A stretch of 45,941 bases of DNA from an uncultured Alphaproteobacteria bacterium (GTDB taxonomy: Bacteria > Pseudomonadota > Alphaproteobacteria > HIMB59 > GCA-002718135): positions 1-45,941 of the forward strand of contig CACIQI010000012.1 of assembly GCA_902588745.1 (NCBI GenBank), written 5' to 3'. The notes below the pieces were generated by a model. The model was not told where the DNA came from and did no database searches. It saw only the letters and a list, made by a program, of their open reading frames with translations. Each line of letters begins with the position of its first letter. Positions within the stretch are counted from its first letter, which is position 1. Position numbers and translations under genes: made by a program. Below, piece by piece: positions 26,131 through 35,720 of the stretch.

Positions 26131-28267
26131 TGTATTCAAAATTAATTAGTGATGTTGTTCCTGCCATATTTTTATTTTTCTCAATTTTTATTTTACCACC
26201 ATGATCTTCAATAATTCTTTTTACAATAGATAAACCAAGACCGGTTCCTTTTGTTTTAGTTGTAAAATAAGGCTCAAATATTTTACTCAACATTTTTTCA
26301 TCAATTCCTACGCCATTATCTTTTATTTCAATTTTTATATTTTTAGCATCAGTTGCCATTAATACTTCTACTGCAGGGTTGGGTATTTTTTCCACAGCTT
26401 CAATAGCATTTTTAATTAAGTTACCGAAACATCTTGAGATTTGAAGAGTGTCAAAATGAAAATAAATATCATTTTCAGGTTTAATTAAATTAAGCTTTAT
26501 ATCCTTCCTTGTATTGAAATATAAAAGGTATGCCTCTTCTAAACATTTTGATAGATTATCAAGCTTAATTTCTGCTTCAGGCATTCTCGCAAAAGATGAA
26601 AATTCATCGACTAACTTTCCAATATCATCTACTTGCCTTGATATTGTTTTAGTTAAAAGTGAAATACCCTCCTTATCTGTTTTTGCATCTAAAAATTTCT
26701 TTTCTATTCTTTCAGCAGAAAGTTTAATGGGGGTAAGAGGATTTTTAACTTCATGTGCTATCTTTCTTGCTATATCAGACCAAGCAGCATGTTTTTCTGC
26801 TAAAATTAAAGACGTAGCATCATCTAGAGCAACAACATATCCCTCAATATTATTATCATTAATCTCTTTAATTACTCTAATATTAAAATTCCTCTGATCA
26901 TCATATAATGTAAAATCGTATTGAAAATTTAATAATACTTTATTTGAGGTTTCAAAATTCTCAAATATTTTTTTCCATTCAGGGAAATATGATAAAAAAT
27001 TTTCATGTATTTTAAAAGTTTTAGTATTTCTAAATAGTTTTGTTAAAGTTTTATTGTATAACAAAATATTAAAATTTTTATCTAAAGAAATTACACCTAT
27101 TGTTAAAAGGCTTAAGATCGCCTCTATAAAGATTCTTTTTTCTTCATCTTCTTGACTTTTTGATATTAATTCATTTTGTTTATTCTCAATTTCAGAAATC
27201 ATTTTATTATAAGACGATAGTAATACTTTTATCTCTTGAAATTGATCCGCCTCACTAACTTTAGCATCAAAATTCCCTTCTGATATTTTATTCGCTGATT
27301 TGATTAAGTTTGTAATTGGTTTACTAAGATTACTAGCTAGATTAAATCCAATCAAAATAGCCACTAATATAAAACAAATGGAAAAAAGAACAAATATCAT
27401 TGAATAAGTTATTTGAATTCCTGAACTTTCCTCTTCTTTCATAGTATAAATTTCAAATGCCTCTTTCGTAGCGCTAATATGATCCCAAATATTAGTATTT
27501 AGATTTCTATTAACCTGCATGTAAACATCATTTAAAAAATTTATTTTTTTATAAGCAGTAATAGAATTTTTATTTAATTGAAAAATATAAACACGATTTT
27601 GATTAACAATCTTAAATATTTCATTTGATGGCACTGAAAAATTTTTATTATCAGGATCTTTTAAACTTAAATATATATTTCCTTCCGTATTAAAAATATA
27701 AATACTTGAAATTGTTCTTAAGTTAATAAATTCACTTAAAGCTGTTCTAATTGATTTAATATTAACCTCATTATTTTGAGAAACTTTTAATATCTCTCTC
27801 ATAATTAACTGAGTATCAGAGACAATTTCTGCCTGTATTTCATTTTCATAATTTCTTGCTACGATATTAGAATTTACAACTGCATCCCTTACGGCATCTC
27901 CATACCAAGTTCTTAATTCTAAATTAAAGAATAATGATGTTATAATAACTAAACCAATGGCTGGTCCTAAAGCCATTGCAGCAAATAAATTTACAAATTT
28001 TATATATAATCGAGATTCATCATAACTTTTTCTTCTTCTCACTAAAATCAGAACAATTTGTCTAATAATTATGGATATCAATAAAATGACAAAAATTACA
28101 TCCGCCAATAAAAAAAATTGTAGTCTTCTAGGATCTTTTACTAGATCGTTATTTGGAAGCATTAAGTAGAATGTGATCGAAAAACTCAAAATGATTAAAA
28201 AGATTAAAAAATAAAAAGATAATCTTGAAAGATGAATAGATTTAAGTAATTTTGATAGGTTAAACAC
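26123..28267 (-). CDS. ntrY: NtrY-like sensor histidine kinase
   Basis: Membrane sensor kinase of the NtrYX system, 714 residues. It has an N-terminal membrane region with about three helices, an extracytoplasmic domain (about residues 110-285), another helix, a HAMP domain (SNLSKPITNLIKSANKISEGNFD), a PAS domain (LSLLTIGVISLDKNFNILLYN), the HisKA phosphoacceptor box IAHEVKNPLTPIKLSAERI near residue 490 and an ATPase domain with NLIKNAIEAV, DNGVGI and GTGLGLSIVKRI. The start is a GTG at 28267, the only start codon before an upstream in-frame stop. ntrBC and dusB, often upstream, are absent. Confidence 0.94.
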   Translation of the reverse strand: MFNLSKLLKSIHLSRLSFYFLIFLIILSFSITFYLMLPNNDLVKDPRRLQFFLLADVIFVILLISIIIRQIVLILVRRRKSYDESRLYIKFVNLFAAMALGPAIGLVIITSLFFNLELRTWYGDAVRDAVVNSNIVARNYENEIQAEIVSDTQLIMREILKVSQNNEVNIKSIRTALSEFINLRTISSIYIFNTEGNIYLSLKDPDNKNFSVPSNEIFKIVNQNRVYIFQLNKNSITAYKKINFLNDVYMQVNRNLNTNIWDHISATKEAFEIYTMKEEESSGIQITYSMIFVLFSICFILVAILIGFNLASNLSKPITNLIKSANKISEGNFDAKVSEADQFQEIKVLLSSYNKMISEIENKQNELISKSQEDEEKRIFIEAILSLLTIGVISLDKNFNILLYNKTLTKLFRNTKTFKIHENFLSYFPEWKKIFENFETSNKVLLNFQYDFTLYDDQRNFNIRVIKEINDNNIEGYVVALDDATSLILAEKHAAWSDIARKIAHEVKNPLTPIKLSAERIEKKFLDAKTDKEGISLLTKTISRQVDDIGKLVDEFSSFARMPEAEIKLDNLSKCLEEAYLLYFNTRKDIKLNLIKPENDIYFHFDTLQISRCFGNLIKNAIEAVEKIPNPAVEVLMATDAKNIKIEIKDNGVGIDEKMLSKIFEPYFTTKTKGTGLGLSIVKRIIEDHGGKIKIEKNKNMAGTTSLINFEYNA

Positions 28268-28269
28268 TG

Positions 28270-28312
28270 TATACTTTAGTTAGTTTTTAAATAATGATAG
28301 TAAAAAAGTATA
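28270..28312. promoter_or_regulatory. Inverted repeat in the ntrY-ispDF divergent promoter region
   Basis: The 59-nt gap between the divergent starts contains TATACTTT (28270-28277) and its exact complement AAAGTATA (28305-28312), arms 27 nt apart. Each arm contains a -10-like TATACT/TATACA or TATAGT element facing outward. For ispDF, TATAGT at 28310-28315 would start transcription only about 5 nt before the ATG. The arms may be back-to-back promoters or operator halves; in such AT-rich DNA the evidence is modest. Confidence 0.3.
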
Positions 28313-28326
28313 GTATATAAATTAAA

Positions 28327-29466
28327 ATGATGAAAAATGCACTTGTAATTCTAGCTGGTGGAAAAGGAAAGAGATTTGGTCAAAAAATTCCAAAACAATT
28401 CTTAAAAATTGGAAATACAAATTTTTTAAATTATTTTATTTCAAATTTAGACTTATCAAACTTTGATATTATAAATATTTCTATAGATAGAAAATATCAA
28501 AACACTTACTTTAATCATAAGGCTATTTCTGAGAAAATAAAAATTACCTATTCAAAACCTGGGCTTACAAGACAAATTTCATCTTTTAATGCTTTAAAAA
28601 ATTTAAAAAAATTTAAAATTAAAAATGTATTAATACATGATGCTGCACGTCCTTTATGTAGTAATAGATTAATTAAAAAAATTATATCCAAATTAGGCAA
28701 AAATACTAATGCAATTCCATATATTGAATATAATGACAGACAATTAATAAAGAAAAGTAAATTGGAAACAAAAGCAATTAACGTGCAAACACCACAGGGT
28801 TTTAATTATAGTTTAATATTAAAAGAACATATAAGATATAAAAATTTCGAATTTAATGATGATGCAGGGCTATTACAAAAGTCAAAAATAAAAATAAATT
28901 TTATCAAAGGTGAAAAAAATAATATTAAAATTACTTACCCAGAAGATATTCAGTTTTTTAATTTATACAGAAAGCCCATAACAAAATACGGTATTGGTTA
29001 TGATATTCATCAAATTGATAAAAAAACCAAAAATGGATTAAAATTAGGGGGTGTTAAAATTCCTTTCTCTAAATTAATTGGCCACTCTGATGCGGATGTT
29101 GTACTGCATGCAATTTGTGATAGTATTTTTGGAGCGCTCTCTATGAGAGACATAGGTTATCACTTTCCTAATACAGATAAAAAATGGAAAAATGCAGATT
29201 CATCTAAGTTCATTATTTATTGTAGAAATAAACTTAAAGAAAAAGGTTATTCTGTAATCAATCTAGATATAAATATAATTGCTGAAAAACCTAAAATTAA
29301 TAAATATGTTTCAAAAATGATTAAAAATATTTCAACATTACTTCAAATTAAAAAAAGCTCTGTGTCTATTAAAGCAACTACAAATGAAAAAATTGGTTTT
29401 ATTGGTAATGGCGAAGGAATAGCAGCCGAGTCAATAGTTCATATAACAGATGATAAAATTAGCTAA
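28327..29466 (+). CDS. ispDF: Bifunctional IspD/IspF isoprenoid enzyme
   Basis: Catalyses two non-consecutive steps of the MEP pathway: MEP cytidylyltransferase and 2-C-methyl-D-erythritol 2,4-cyclodiphosphate synthase. The 379 residues comprise IspD (about 1-215; LAGGKGKRFGQKIPKQFL, VLIHDAARPL, NVQTPQGF) and IspF (about 220-379; GIGYDIHQI, IGHSDADVVLHAICDSIFGAL, DIGYHFPNTD). Such fusions are normal in alphaproteobacteria. It overlaps pgpA by 17 nt. Confidence 0.96.
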   Translation: MMKNALVILAGGKGKRFGQKIPKQFLKIGNTNFLNYFISNLDLSNFDIINISIDRKYQNTYFNHKAISEKIKITYSKPGLTRQISSFNALKNLKKFKIKNVLIHDAARPLCSNRLIKKIISKLGKNTNAIPYIEYNDRQLIKKSKLETKAINVQTPQGFNYSLILKEHIRYKNFEFNDDAGLLQKSKIKINFIKGEKNNIKITYPEDIQFFNLYRKPITKYGIGYDIHQIDKKTKNGLKLGGVKIPFSKLIGHSDADVVLHAICDSIFGALSMRDIGYHFPNTDKKWKNADSSKFIIYCRNKLKEKGYSVINLDINIIAEKPKINKYVSKMIKNISTLLQIKKSSVSIKATTNEKIGFIGNGEGIAAESIVHITDDKIS

Positions 29467-29926
29467 TTTTTTTGTATCTTTATCTTTTGCTGGATATATT
29501 AAATTAATACCATCAGGAACCTTTGCATCTTTTTTATCAATAGTTATTTTATTTCCTATTGTTGAATACAAAATTATTTCTTTAGAAATATTTGTAGTTA
29601 TTTTTTTTATAATCTTTTTACTATCTTTATTTTTTATTAATAGATTCTCTTCACACACCCAATCACATGACTCAAAAATAATAGTTATTGATGAATTCTT
29701 AGGAATATACTTAATTTTAATATTTTATGATCAAATTAAAATAATAAATCCTTATGTAACAATAGCGTTAATTTTTATTTTATTTCGTTTTTTTGATATA
29801 TTGAAAATTTTTCCAGCCAACATAGTAGACAGGAAACTTAAATCAGCTTTTGGTGTAATTCTTGATGATTTAATAGCAGGAATATATACAATAATAATTC
29901 TTTATATTGTAAATGCCTATTATTAA
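29450..29926 (+). CDS. pgpA: Phosphatidylglycerophosphatase A
   Basis: Membrane phosphatase that makes phosphatidylglycerol. The 158 residues have the family motifs IPSGTFASFL near the start, VIDEFLGIYL and FRFFDILKIFPANIVD, plus about four hydrophobic segments. Overlaps with ispDF (17 nt) and cinA (14 nt) indicate a tightly coupled three-gene operon, a common order in alphaproteobacteria. Confidence 0.9.
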   Translation: MIKLANFFVSLSFAGYIKLIPSGTFASFLSIVILFPIVEYKIISLEIFVVIFFIIFLLSLFFINRFSSHTQSHDSKIIVIDEFLGIYLILIFYDQIKIINPYVTIALIFILFRFFDILKIFPANIVDRKLKSAFGVILDDLIAGIYTIIILYIVNAYY

Positions 29927-30377
29927 AAAAGTTATAGATAAATTAATAAAAAAAAATATCTCAATTTCAGTTGCTGAGTCATGCACAGGTGGGCTAATAG
30001 CAAACACTATCACAAAATATAGTGGAGTTTCAAAAATTTTCTCTTACGGGATTATTAGTTATTCTAATAAAGCTAAATCTAAATATTTATCTGTTTCAAA
30101 AAGTACTCTCTCTAAATTTGGAGCTGTAAGTAAAGAAGTAGCTGAGGACATGATAAATGGTCTGTATAAAAATGAAAAAACAAAAATCTGCATTTCTACA
30201 ACTGGTATAGCAGGTCCTAATGGTGGGACAAAGTTAAAGCCAGTAGGATTAGTGTATATTGGAATTAAAGTTAATAAAAGTAATTATATTTTCAAGAAAA
30301 TATACAAAGGGAAACGATTGGACATACAGAGAAAAACTAGAGATTTTATATTTAGCAAAATTAATCAATTAATCTAA
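29913..30377 (+). CDS. CinA C-terminal domain protein (NMN amidohydrolase PncC-like)
   Basis: A stand-alone CinA_C domain of 154 residues. Motifs are SVAESCTGGLIANTIT with the conserved Ser/Cys region, YGIISYSNKAKSKYL, and STTGIAGPNGGTKLKPVGLVYIG. Related proteins deamidate nicotinamide mononucleotide for NAD recycling; the N-terminal CinA domain is missing, as in PncC. It is convergent with ratA, overlapping it by 9 nt. Confidence 0.92.
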   Translation: MPIIKKVIDKLIKKNISISVAESCTGGLIANTITKYSGVSKIFSYGIISYSNKAKSKYLSVSKSTLSKFGAVSKEVAEDMINGLYKNEKTKICISTTGIAGPNGGTKLKPVGLVYIGIKVNKSNYIFKKIYKGKRLDIQRKTRDFIFSKINQLI

Positions 30378-30806
30378 AATTTCATCAGCACGAACTTTAA
30401 ATGATTCAATCATTTTGTTTTCAATTAAAGGAAAAAAAGCTTCAGCAATTTTTTGGTGAAAAAATCGTTTAAATTCAAATTCAACATTAAAATGAATTCT
30501 TGTTTTATTTTTTTTTAATGACTCAAAAATCCAATTAGTTTTAAGGTCTTTTAAAGGTCCTTCAATATAAGTTGTACTTATTGAAAGTTTTTTTTTATCA
30601 AAAGTGACGTGAGAACCAAAAGTTTGGGGCATAAAATATTTATACCATACGACCATATCAGCATATATTTCATTTTTATTTTTTGAATGAATTCTCATTG
30701 CTGAACACCAAGGAATAAAATATGGATAACTTTCAATATCTAAAACAATATCAAAAAGTCCTTTTGCGTCGTGATCGACTATTTCCTCTCTATTTGAAGA
30801 TTTCAT
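30369..30806 (-). CDS. RatA/Coq10-family START-like protein
   Basis: A 145-residue protein of the polyketide-cyclase/START-like fold. The start [34 protein letters not shown] pattern and the middle [15 protein letters not shown] are typical of the RatA/Coq10 group. In bacteria this group is annotated as a ribosome-associated toxin, while mitochondrial Coq10 binds ubiquinone. The position directly after lipA is conserved in alphaproteobacteria and favours a respiratory, ubiquinone-related role over toxicity, which is inference. It overlaps the lipA stop as ATGA. Confidence 0.88.
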   Translation of the reverse strand: MKSSNREEIVDHDAKGLFDIVLDIESYPYFIPWCSAMRIHSKNKNEIYADMVVWYKYFMPQTFGSHVTFDKKKLSISTTYIEGPLKDLKTNWIFESLKKNKTRIHFNVEFEFKRFFHQKIAEAFFPLIENKMIESFKVRADEILD

Positions 30807-31738
30807 TGAATTGAATAAAGTTTATTTTTCCTATTTTCTTGCATAATTTTAAAATCATCAGAAGCATGATAACTTGAACGAGTTAGCGGTGATGATGCAA
30901 CCATTAGAAATCCTTTTGCATATGCCATTTTTTTATATTCATCAAATTCTTGAGGAGTAATAAATTTTTCAAGCTTAGCGTGTTTCGGTGTTGGAGGTAA
31001 GTATTGCCCTATTGTAATAAAATCAACATTAGCTGCTCTTAAATCATCCATTACCTGATATACTTCTTCTTTAGTTTCACCTAAACCAACCATTAGACCT
31101 GATTTTGTAAATATACTTGGATTTTTTTCTTTAATTTGACTAAGTAAATTTAAACTTACAAAGTAACGTGAACCCGGACGAATAGATGGGTATAATCTTG
31201 GCACTGTTTCTAAGTTATGATTGAAGACGTCAGGTAAATTTTTTGATAAAATATCTATAGCCTCAGGTTTATTTTTAAAGTCAGGAGTTAAAATTTCAAT
31301 TGTGCAACTTGGATTTAAAGATTTAATTGAATCTATTACGTTGATAAAATGTAATGCTCCACCATCTATTAGGTCGTCTCTGTCAACACTTGTTATTACA
31401 ACATGTTCTAAATTCAATTGCTTAACTGACTCAGCAATTCTTATAGCTTCACCATGATCTATATAATGGGGTTTCCCAGTTTTAATATTACAAAATGCGC
31501 AAGCTCTAGTACATATATCTCCGAGTATCATAAATGTTGCATGTTTTTTTTGCCAACATTCAGCTATATTTGGACATGCAGCTTCTTCGCATACAGTTAC
31601 AATTTTTTTATCTTTTAGGAGTTTATTTGTTTCTTTGAAAAATTTTGAAGTCGGTGCTTTTACTCTAATCCAACTTGGTTTTTTAGGAATTGGATTTGAT
31701 TTATTCTTAACTTTTTCAGGATGACGTGGTCCACTCAT
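30803..31738 (-). CDS. lipA: Lipoyl synthase
   Basis: Radical-SAM enzyme that inserts two sulfurs into octanoyl groups on lipoyl domains. The 311 residues carry both iron-sulfur cluster motifs: the auxiliary-cluster cysteines in [12 protein letters not shown] and the radical-[11 protein letters not shown]. The conserved [10 protein letters not shown] and the C-terminal ligand region [10 protein letters not shown] are also present. Its place 5 nt after pdhC fits with maturation of the lipoyl domains of PdhB and PdhC. Confidence 0.97.
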   Translation of the reverse strand: MSGPRHPEKVKNKSNPIPKKPSWIRVKAPTSKFFKETNKLLKDKKIVTVCEEAACPNIAECWQKKHATFMILGDICTRACAFCNIKTGKPHYIDHGEAIRIAESVKQLNLEHVVITSVDRDDLIDGGALHFINVIDSIKSLNPSCTIEILTPDFKNKPEAIDILSKNLPDVFNHNLETVPRLYPSIRPGSRYFVSLNLLSQIKEKNPSIFTKSGLMVGLGETKEEVYQVMDDLRAANVDFITIGQYLPPTPKHAKLEKFITPQEFDEYKKMAYAKGFLMVASSPLTRSSYHASDDFKIMQENRKNKLYSIQ

Positions 31739-31743
31739 GTAGG

Positions 31744-32973
31744 TTAAATAACTTCCATATCCATGCTATTCAACCATATTTGGAAGGGATCTTCCAAAAT
31801 ATCGCTAAAATCTTTGAGTAATTTTGCCGCAACAGCGCCATCTAGTGATCTATGATCTGCTGAAATAGTAGATTTCATTGTATGCCCTATTTCAATACTG
31901 CCAGAGTTCACGACAGGTTTTTCAATTATAGATCCAATTGCAATAATACTTGATTGTGGCGGATTAATAATTGCTTGAAATTCTGTGATTCCAAACATTC
32001 CTAAGTTTGAGATAGTTATAGATCCTCCACTATATTCTTCTGGTAATAATTTATTTTGATTAGCTTTTTTTACTAATGATTTAATTTCTTTTGAGATTTC
32101 AGCTAATCCTTTTGTATCGGCTTCTTTAACAATAGGTGTAATCAATCCTTCTTTTAAGGCTACCGCTATAGCAATATCGATATTTTTATATTGATGAATT
32201 TTACCATTCACCCAAGAAATATTTGTTTCTGGATTTTTCGCTATTGCCATTGCGCATGCTTTTACAATGAGATCATTAAACGAGATTTTGATAATACTAT
32301 TTGAATTTATTTTTTTTCTTAAATTTATTAACTTATCCATTCTTGTTTCAATAGTAAGATAAAAATGTGGAACCTCATTTTTTGTTTGTGTTGTTCTTTC
32401 TGCAATTATTTTTCTAATACTAGATGGCTCAATTACAGAAATATTTTCATCATTGATATGAAGTTCAAAATTTTGAATATCTTTTTTTATTATCCTACCA
32501 TCAGGTCCAGACCCTTTAATAAGAGTTAGATCAATATTGTTATCTTTCGAAAATTTTTTAACAAACGGTGAAGCAAAATTAGTATTTTGTTTAGTGTTTG
32601 AATCTTTACTTCTTTCTATTATTTGACTGTTATCTACTTCAGTATTTACTTTAGGTGTCTCTGAAACTTCATTTTTTTCTTCACTGCTTACAGTTTGATC
32701 TTTATCATTGTAATCTTCTAATCTTTCATCTTTGCTACCATTAATTAGAGCAATGACAGAATTAACAGCAATTTGTTTATCTGGTGTTGTATCAATTAAA
32801 TGTGTAATTTCTCCCTCATCAACTGCCTCAACTTCCATTGTTGCTTTATCTGTTTCAATTTCCGCTAAAATATCTCCAGCTGATACAGTATCACCAATAT
32901 TAACTAACCACTTATTAATTACACCCTCTGACATTGTTGGTGATAATGCAGGCATTAAAACTTTAATTGCCAT
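31744..32973 (-). CDS. pdhC: Pyruvate dehydrogenase E2 (dihydrolipoamide acetyltransferase)
   Basis: E2 core of the pyruvate dehydrogenase complex, 409 residues. One N-terminal lipoyl domain (lipoylated lysine in [14 protein letters not shown]) is followed by an acidic linker and an E1/E3-binding domain ([21 protein letters not shown]). A catalytic domain with the HRSLDGA active site near the C-terminus ([17 protein letters not shown]) completes it. It starts directly after the pdhB stop. The lipoyl-encoding DNA is nearly identical to that of pdhB. No E3 gene (lpd) follows. Confidence 0.96.
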   Translation of the reverse strand: MAIKVLMPALSPTMSEGVINKWLVNIGDTVSAGDILAEIETDKATMEVEAVDEGEITHLIDTTPDKQIAVNSVIALINGSKDERLEDYNDKDQTVSSEEKNEVSETPKVNTEVDNSQIIERSKDSNTKQNTNFASPFVKKFSKDNNIDLTLIKGSGPDGRIIKKDIQNFELHINDENISVIEPSSIRKIIAERTTQTKNEVPHFYLTIETRMDKLINLRKKINSNSIIKISFNDLIVKACAMAIAKNPETNISWVNGKIHQYKNIDIAIAVALKEGLITPIVKEADTKGLAEISKEIKSLVKKANQNKLLPEEYSGGSITISNLGMFGITEFQAIINPPQSSIIAIGSIIEKPVVNSGSIEIGHTMKSTISADHRSLDGAVAAKLLKDFSDILEDPFQIWLNSMDMEVI

Positions 32974-34341
32974 TTATTTTATATAACTTACTTTTTTTGC
33001 AGCATTTATAATGTCATCAACTTGAGGAAGATATAATTTTTCTAAGCTCAATGCGTATGGCATTGGAACATCCGCACTATTAACTTTTATCACTGGTGAG
33101 TCTAAATAATCAAATGCATCCCTTTGAATAATATTTACAATTTCAGAACCAACACTACCAAATGGCCACGACTCTTCGACAGTGATTAGTCTATTTGTTT
33201 TTTTAACTGAATTTAAAATTGTTTCCGTATCTAAAGGTCGTAAAGTTTGTAGATCAATAATTTCTGCATCTAAATTATATTCCTCTTTTAGTCTTAATGC
33301 TGCTTCTTTCGATTTCTGCAACATGATAGAATAAGTTACTATAGTTAAATCTTTTCCTTCTTTTTCAATATTTGCTTTTCCAATTGGTATTGAAAAGTTA
33401 ACATCATTATTAACAGGACCTTTTAATCCATAAAGAATTTCATTTTCTAGAAAAATTACTGGATTTGGATCTGATATTGCAGAACGCAACAACCCTTTTG
33501 CGTTATAAGGAGTAGATGGCGCAATGACTTTTAAACCTGGCACTTGAGAATACCAGGAAGAAAAATCCTGACTATGTTGTGCAGCAACTTGGGCCGCAGC
33601 ACCATTAGGTCCTCTGAAAACAATAGGGCAATTAATTTGTCCTCCAGACATGTAAAGTGTTTTTGCAGCTGAATTTATAATTTGATCAATTGCTTGCATA
33701 GAAAAATTAAAAGTCATGAATTCTAAGATTGGTTTCAATCCCTTAAATGCTGCTCCAACTGCTAATCCGGTAAAACCATGTTCAGAAATAGGAGTATCTA
33801 ATACTCTTTCTTTGCCAAATTCCTGAAGAAGACCTTGTGTTACTTTATATGCACCTTGATACTCGGCAACTTCCTCTCCAAGTATGAAAACTTTATTATC
33901 TTTTCTCATTTCTTCGGCCATTGTGTCTCTTAGTGCTTGGCGCATAGTAATTTCTTCTGAAGTTAAATTTCTATCTTCTTCTATTTTAGGTAATGGTGTA
34001 TCGATTATATCAGCTTTCTTATTCTCAATTTTTGTCTCAATATTTTTTTCAATTTTCTTTTCTTCAATCACTTTTTCATTGGGAGATTCTTTTTTTACTT
34101 CAACTTTTTCATTTGGATCGCCAATAATCGCTATAGCTTTATTTACTGGAATATTGGCTTCTCCCTCTTTAAATAAAAGATCAAGAACAACACCTTCATC
34201 TACCGCTTCTACTTCCATTGTTGCTTTATCAGTTTCAATTTCAGCAATCAAATCACCAGCTTTAACAGTATCTCCTTTTTTAATTAACCACTTAGACAGA
34301 TTCCCTTCTGTCATTGTTGGAGATAATGCGGGCATTAAAAT
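32815..34341 (-). repeat. Near-duplicate lipoyl-domain coding segments in pdhC and pdhB
   Basis: About 145 nt at roughly 32815-32961 (pdhC) and 34195-34341 (pdhB) are highly similar at DNA level. Both encode [13 protein letters not shown]...GDTV.AGD and [18 protein letters not shown]. The span listed encloses both copies. This reflects domain duplication, possibly kept alike by gene conversion or by selection for the same lipoylation machinery. Confidence 0.85.
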
Positions 34342-34353
34342 TTCTGTGCTCAT
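32974..34353 (-). CDS. pdhB: Pyruvate dehydrogenase E1 beta with N-terminal lipoyl domain
   Basis: Beta subunit of pyruvate decarboxylase. The 459 residues comprise a lipoyl domain (about 1-80, lysine in [14 protein letters not shown]), a Lys/Glu-rich linker (about 85-130), then the transketolase-like E1-beta domain with [34 protein letters not shown] and the C-terminal [17 protein letters not shown] lipoyl domain on E1 beta is a known alphaproteobacterial trait. It lies between pdhA and pdhC with gaps of a few bases. Confidence 0.96.
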   Translation of the reverse strand: MSTEILMPALSPTMTEGNLSKWLIKKGDTVKAGDLIAEIETDKATMEVEAVDEGVVLDLLFKEGEANIPVNKAIAIIGDPNEKVEVKKESPNEKVIEEKKIEKNIETKIENKKADIIDTPLPKIEEDRNLTSEEITMRQALRDTMAEEMRKDNKVFILGEEVAEYQGAYKVTQGLLQEFGKERVLDTPISEHGFTGLAVGAAFKGLKPILEFMTFNFSMQAIDQIINSAAKTLYMSGGQINCPIVFRGPNGAAAQVAAQHSQDFSSWYSQVPGLKVIAPSTPYNAKGLLRSAISDPNPVIFLENEILYGLKGPVNNDVNFSIPIGKANIEKEGKDLTIVTYSIMLQKSKEAALRLKEEYNLDAEIIDLQTLRPLDTETILNSVKKTNRLITVEESWPFGSVGSEIVNIIQRDAFDYLDSPVIKVNSADVPMPYALSLEKLYLPQVDDIINAAKKVSYIK

Positions 34354-34356
34354 AAT

Positions 34357-35319
34357 TTATAAATAAACATCCGTATAAAGTTCGCTGTCCTTTGGAAAAG
34401 GACTATTGGTTGCAAATTCTGCTGCATTTTTAATTTCTTCTAAAGTATCTTTATTAATTTTTTCAATTTCATCATTAGTTGCAATTTTTTTCTTTAAAAT
34501 TTCAGCTTTGACGATTTCAATAGGATCAGTTTGCTTATAATTATCTAATTCTTCTTTTGTTCTATATTTTGCAGGATCTGACATTGAATGCCCTCTATAT
34601 CGATATGTTTGTACTTCAATAATATATGGACCATTCCCTTCTCTGACATACTTACCTGCTTTATCTGCTGCTTCTATAACAGAGAAAACATTCATACCAT
34701 CTACCTTCTCACCAGGAATTCCAAATGCCTCCCCTCTTTTATATAAGTCTAATCCCGCCGCCGCTCTATCTACAGATGTGCCCATTCCATATTTATTATT
34801 TTCAATAATGTATAAAACAGGAAGCTTCCATAAAGATGCTAGATTAAAAGCTTCAAAAACTTGTCCATTGTTCATTGCTCCATCACCAATATATGTTCTA
34901 CATATATTTTTTTCTCCATTATATTTATGCGTGAATGCTATACCGGTTCCTATTGGTACTTGAGCTCCTACAATACCATGACCGCCATAAAAATTATTTT
35001 CCTTAGAGAACATATGCATTGAACCACCCTTACCTGCTGAATAACCATCTTCTCTACCAGTCAATTCTGCCATAATACGTTTTGGATCTAATCCCCTAGC
35101 AATCATATGGCCATGATCTCTGTAAGTTGTTACAACTGAGTCATTTTTATCAATTGTCATTAAAATACCAACAACAACAGCTTCTTGGCCAATATACAAA
35201 TGACAAAAACCACCTATTTTACCCATTCCGTAAAGTTGAGCTGCTCTTTCCTCAAATCTTCTAATTTTGAGCATAAAAGAATACATTTTAATGTAATCGG
35301 CTTTTTGAAGTTTCTTCAT
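34357..35319 (-). CDS. pdhA: Pyruvate dehydrogenase E1 alpha
   Basis: Thiamine-diphosphate-binding subunit that decarboxylates pyruvate. The 320 residues contain the TPP motif from GDGAMNNGQVFEAFNLASLW to ENNKYGMGTS, and the active-site loop TYRYRGHSMSDPAKYRT. It follows ftsB by 50 nt and precedes pdhB by 3 nt. Gene order ftsB-pdhA-pdhB-pdhC-lipA-ratA matches other alphaproteobacteria except for a missing lpd. Confidence 0.97.
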   Translation of the reverse strand: MKKLQKADYIKMYSFMLKIRRFEERAAQLYGMGKIGGFCHLYIGQEAVVVGILMTIDKNDSVVTTYRDHGHMIARGLDPKRIMAELTGREDGYSAGKGGSMHMFSKENNFYGGHGIVGAQVPIGTGIAFTHKYNGEKNICRTYIGDGAMNNGQVFEAFNLASLWKLPVLYIIENNKYGMGTSVDRAAAGLDLYKRGEAFGIPGEKVDGMNVFSVIEAADKAGKYVREGNGPYIIEVQTYRYRGHSMSDPAKYRTKEELDNYKQTDPIEIVKAEILKKKIATNDEIEKINKDTLEEIKNAAEFATNSPFPKDSELYTDVYL

Positions 35320-35369
35320 ATGATAATCTTTAATTATAATTAGGGTGATTTTTTGTCAAATAAATCAAT

Positions 35370-35681
35370 CTATTCTATAATTATAACTGTTTCGTTTTCT
35401 GAAGTAAATCCTGTAACTTTCCTAAATGTCTCATCTAAATAGTCCAAATCTATAGTATTTGGTTGTAATCTTTTAATCCTATCTAGGTAAAATTCATTTT
35501 CTTTTTTTAAGGACATATATTGTCCATTGTATTGAGCATTAAGATTTTTAAGACTAAAATATTTAAGTAATCCCCTCTCACCGTTTATAAGAAAATAGAG
35601 AAGATAAACAAATAGAAAAAAAGTAAACAAAAAGGATAAATAGAAATAAAATTTATTTTTTAAAACTAAAGATTTATTCAT
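35370..35681 (-). CDS. ftsB: FtsB/DivIC-family cell division protein
   Basis: A 103-residue bitopic membrane protein. A short basic N-terminus precedes a membrane segment (about residues 12-32), a coiled-coil-like region (LKNLNAQYNGQYMSLKKENEFYLDRI) and the family ending DLDYLDETFRKVTGF. It is expected to act with FtsL and FtsQ in the divisome. Location between eno and pdhA is the conserved alphaproteobacterial site. Confidence 0.88.
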   Translation of the reverse strand: MNKSLVLKNKFYFYLSFLFTFFLFVYLLYFLINGERGLLKYFSLKNLNAQYNGQYMSLKKENEFYLDRIKRLQPNTIDLDYLDETFRKVTGFTSENETVIIIE

Positions 35682-35720
35682 TTATTATACAAATAGCATA
35701 TTTAAGATCGAAACTGTCAA

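Noticed and set aside
28327..29466. IspD-IspF fusion as a novelty
   Set aside because: Bifunctional IspDF is common in alphaproteobacteria.
30369..30806. RatA-like gene as part of a toxin-antitoxin system
   Set aside because: There is no antitoxin-like partner, and the lipA-linked position matches the Coq10-like housekeeping context.
32974..34353. pdhB lipoyl domain as a novel fusion
   Set aside because: E1 beta subunits with an N-terminal lipoyl domain are well known in alphaproteobacteria.
33884..34366. 160-codon open frame antisense to pdhB
   Set aside because: Shadow of the Lys/Glu-rich linker and lipoyl domain of pdhB; the same false frame appears antisense to pdhC, as expected from the shared lipoyl sequence.
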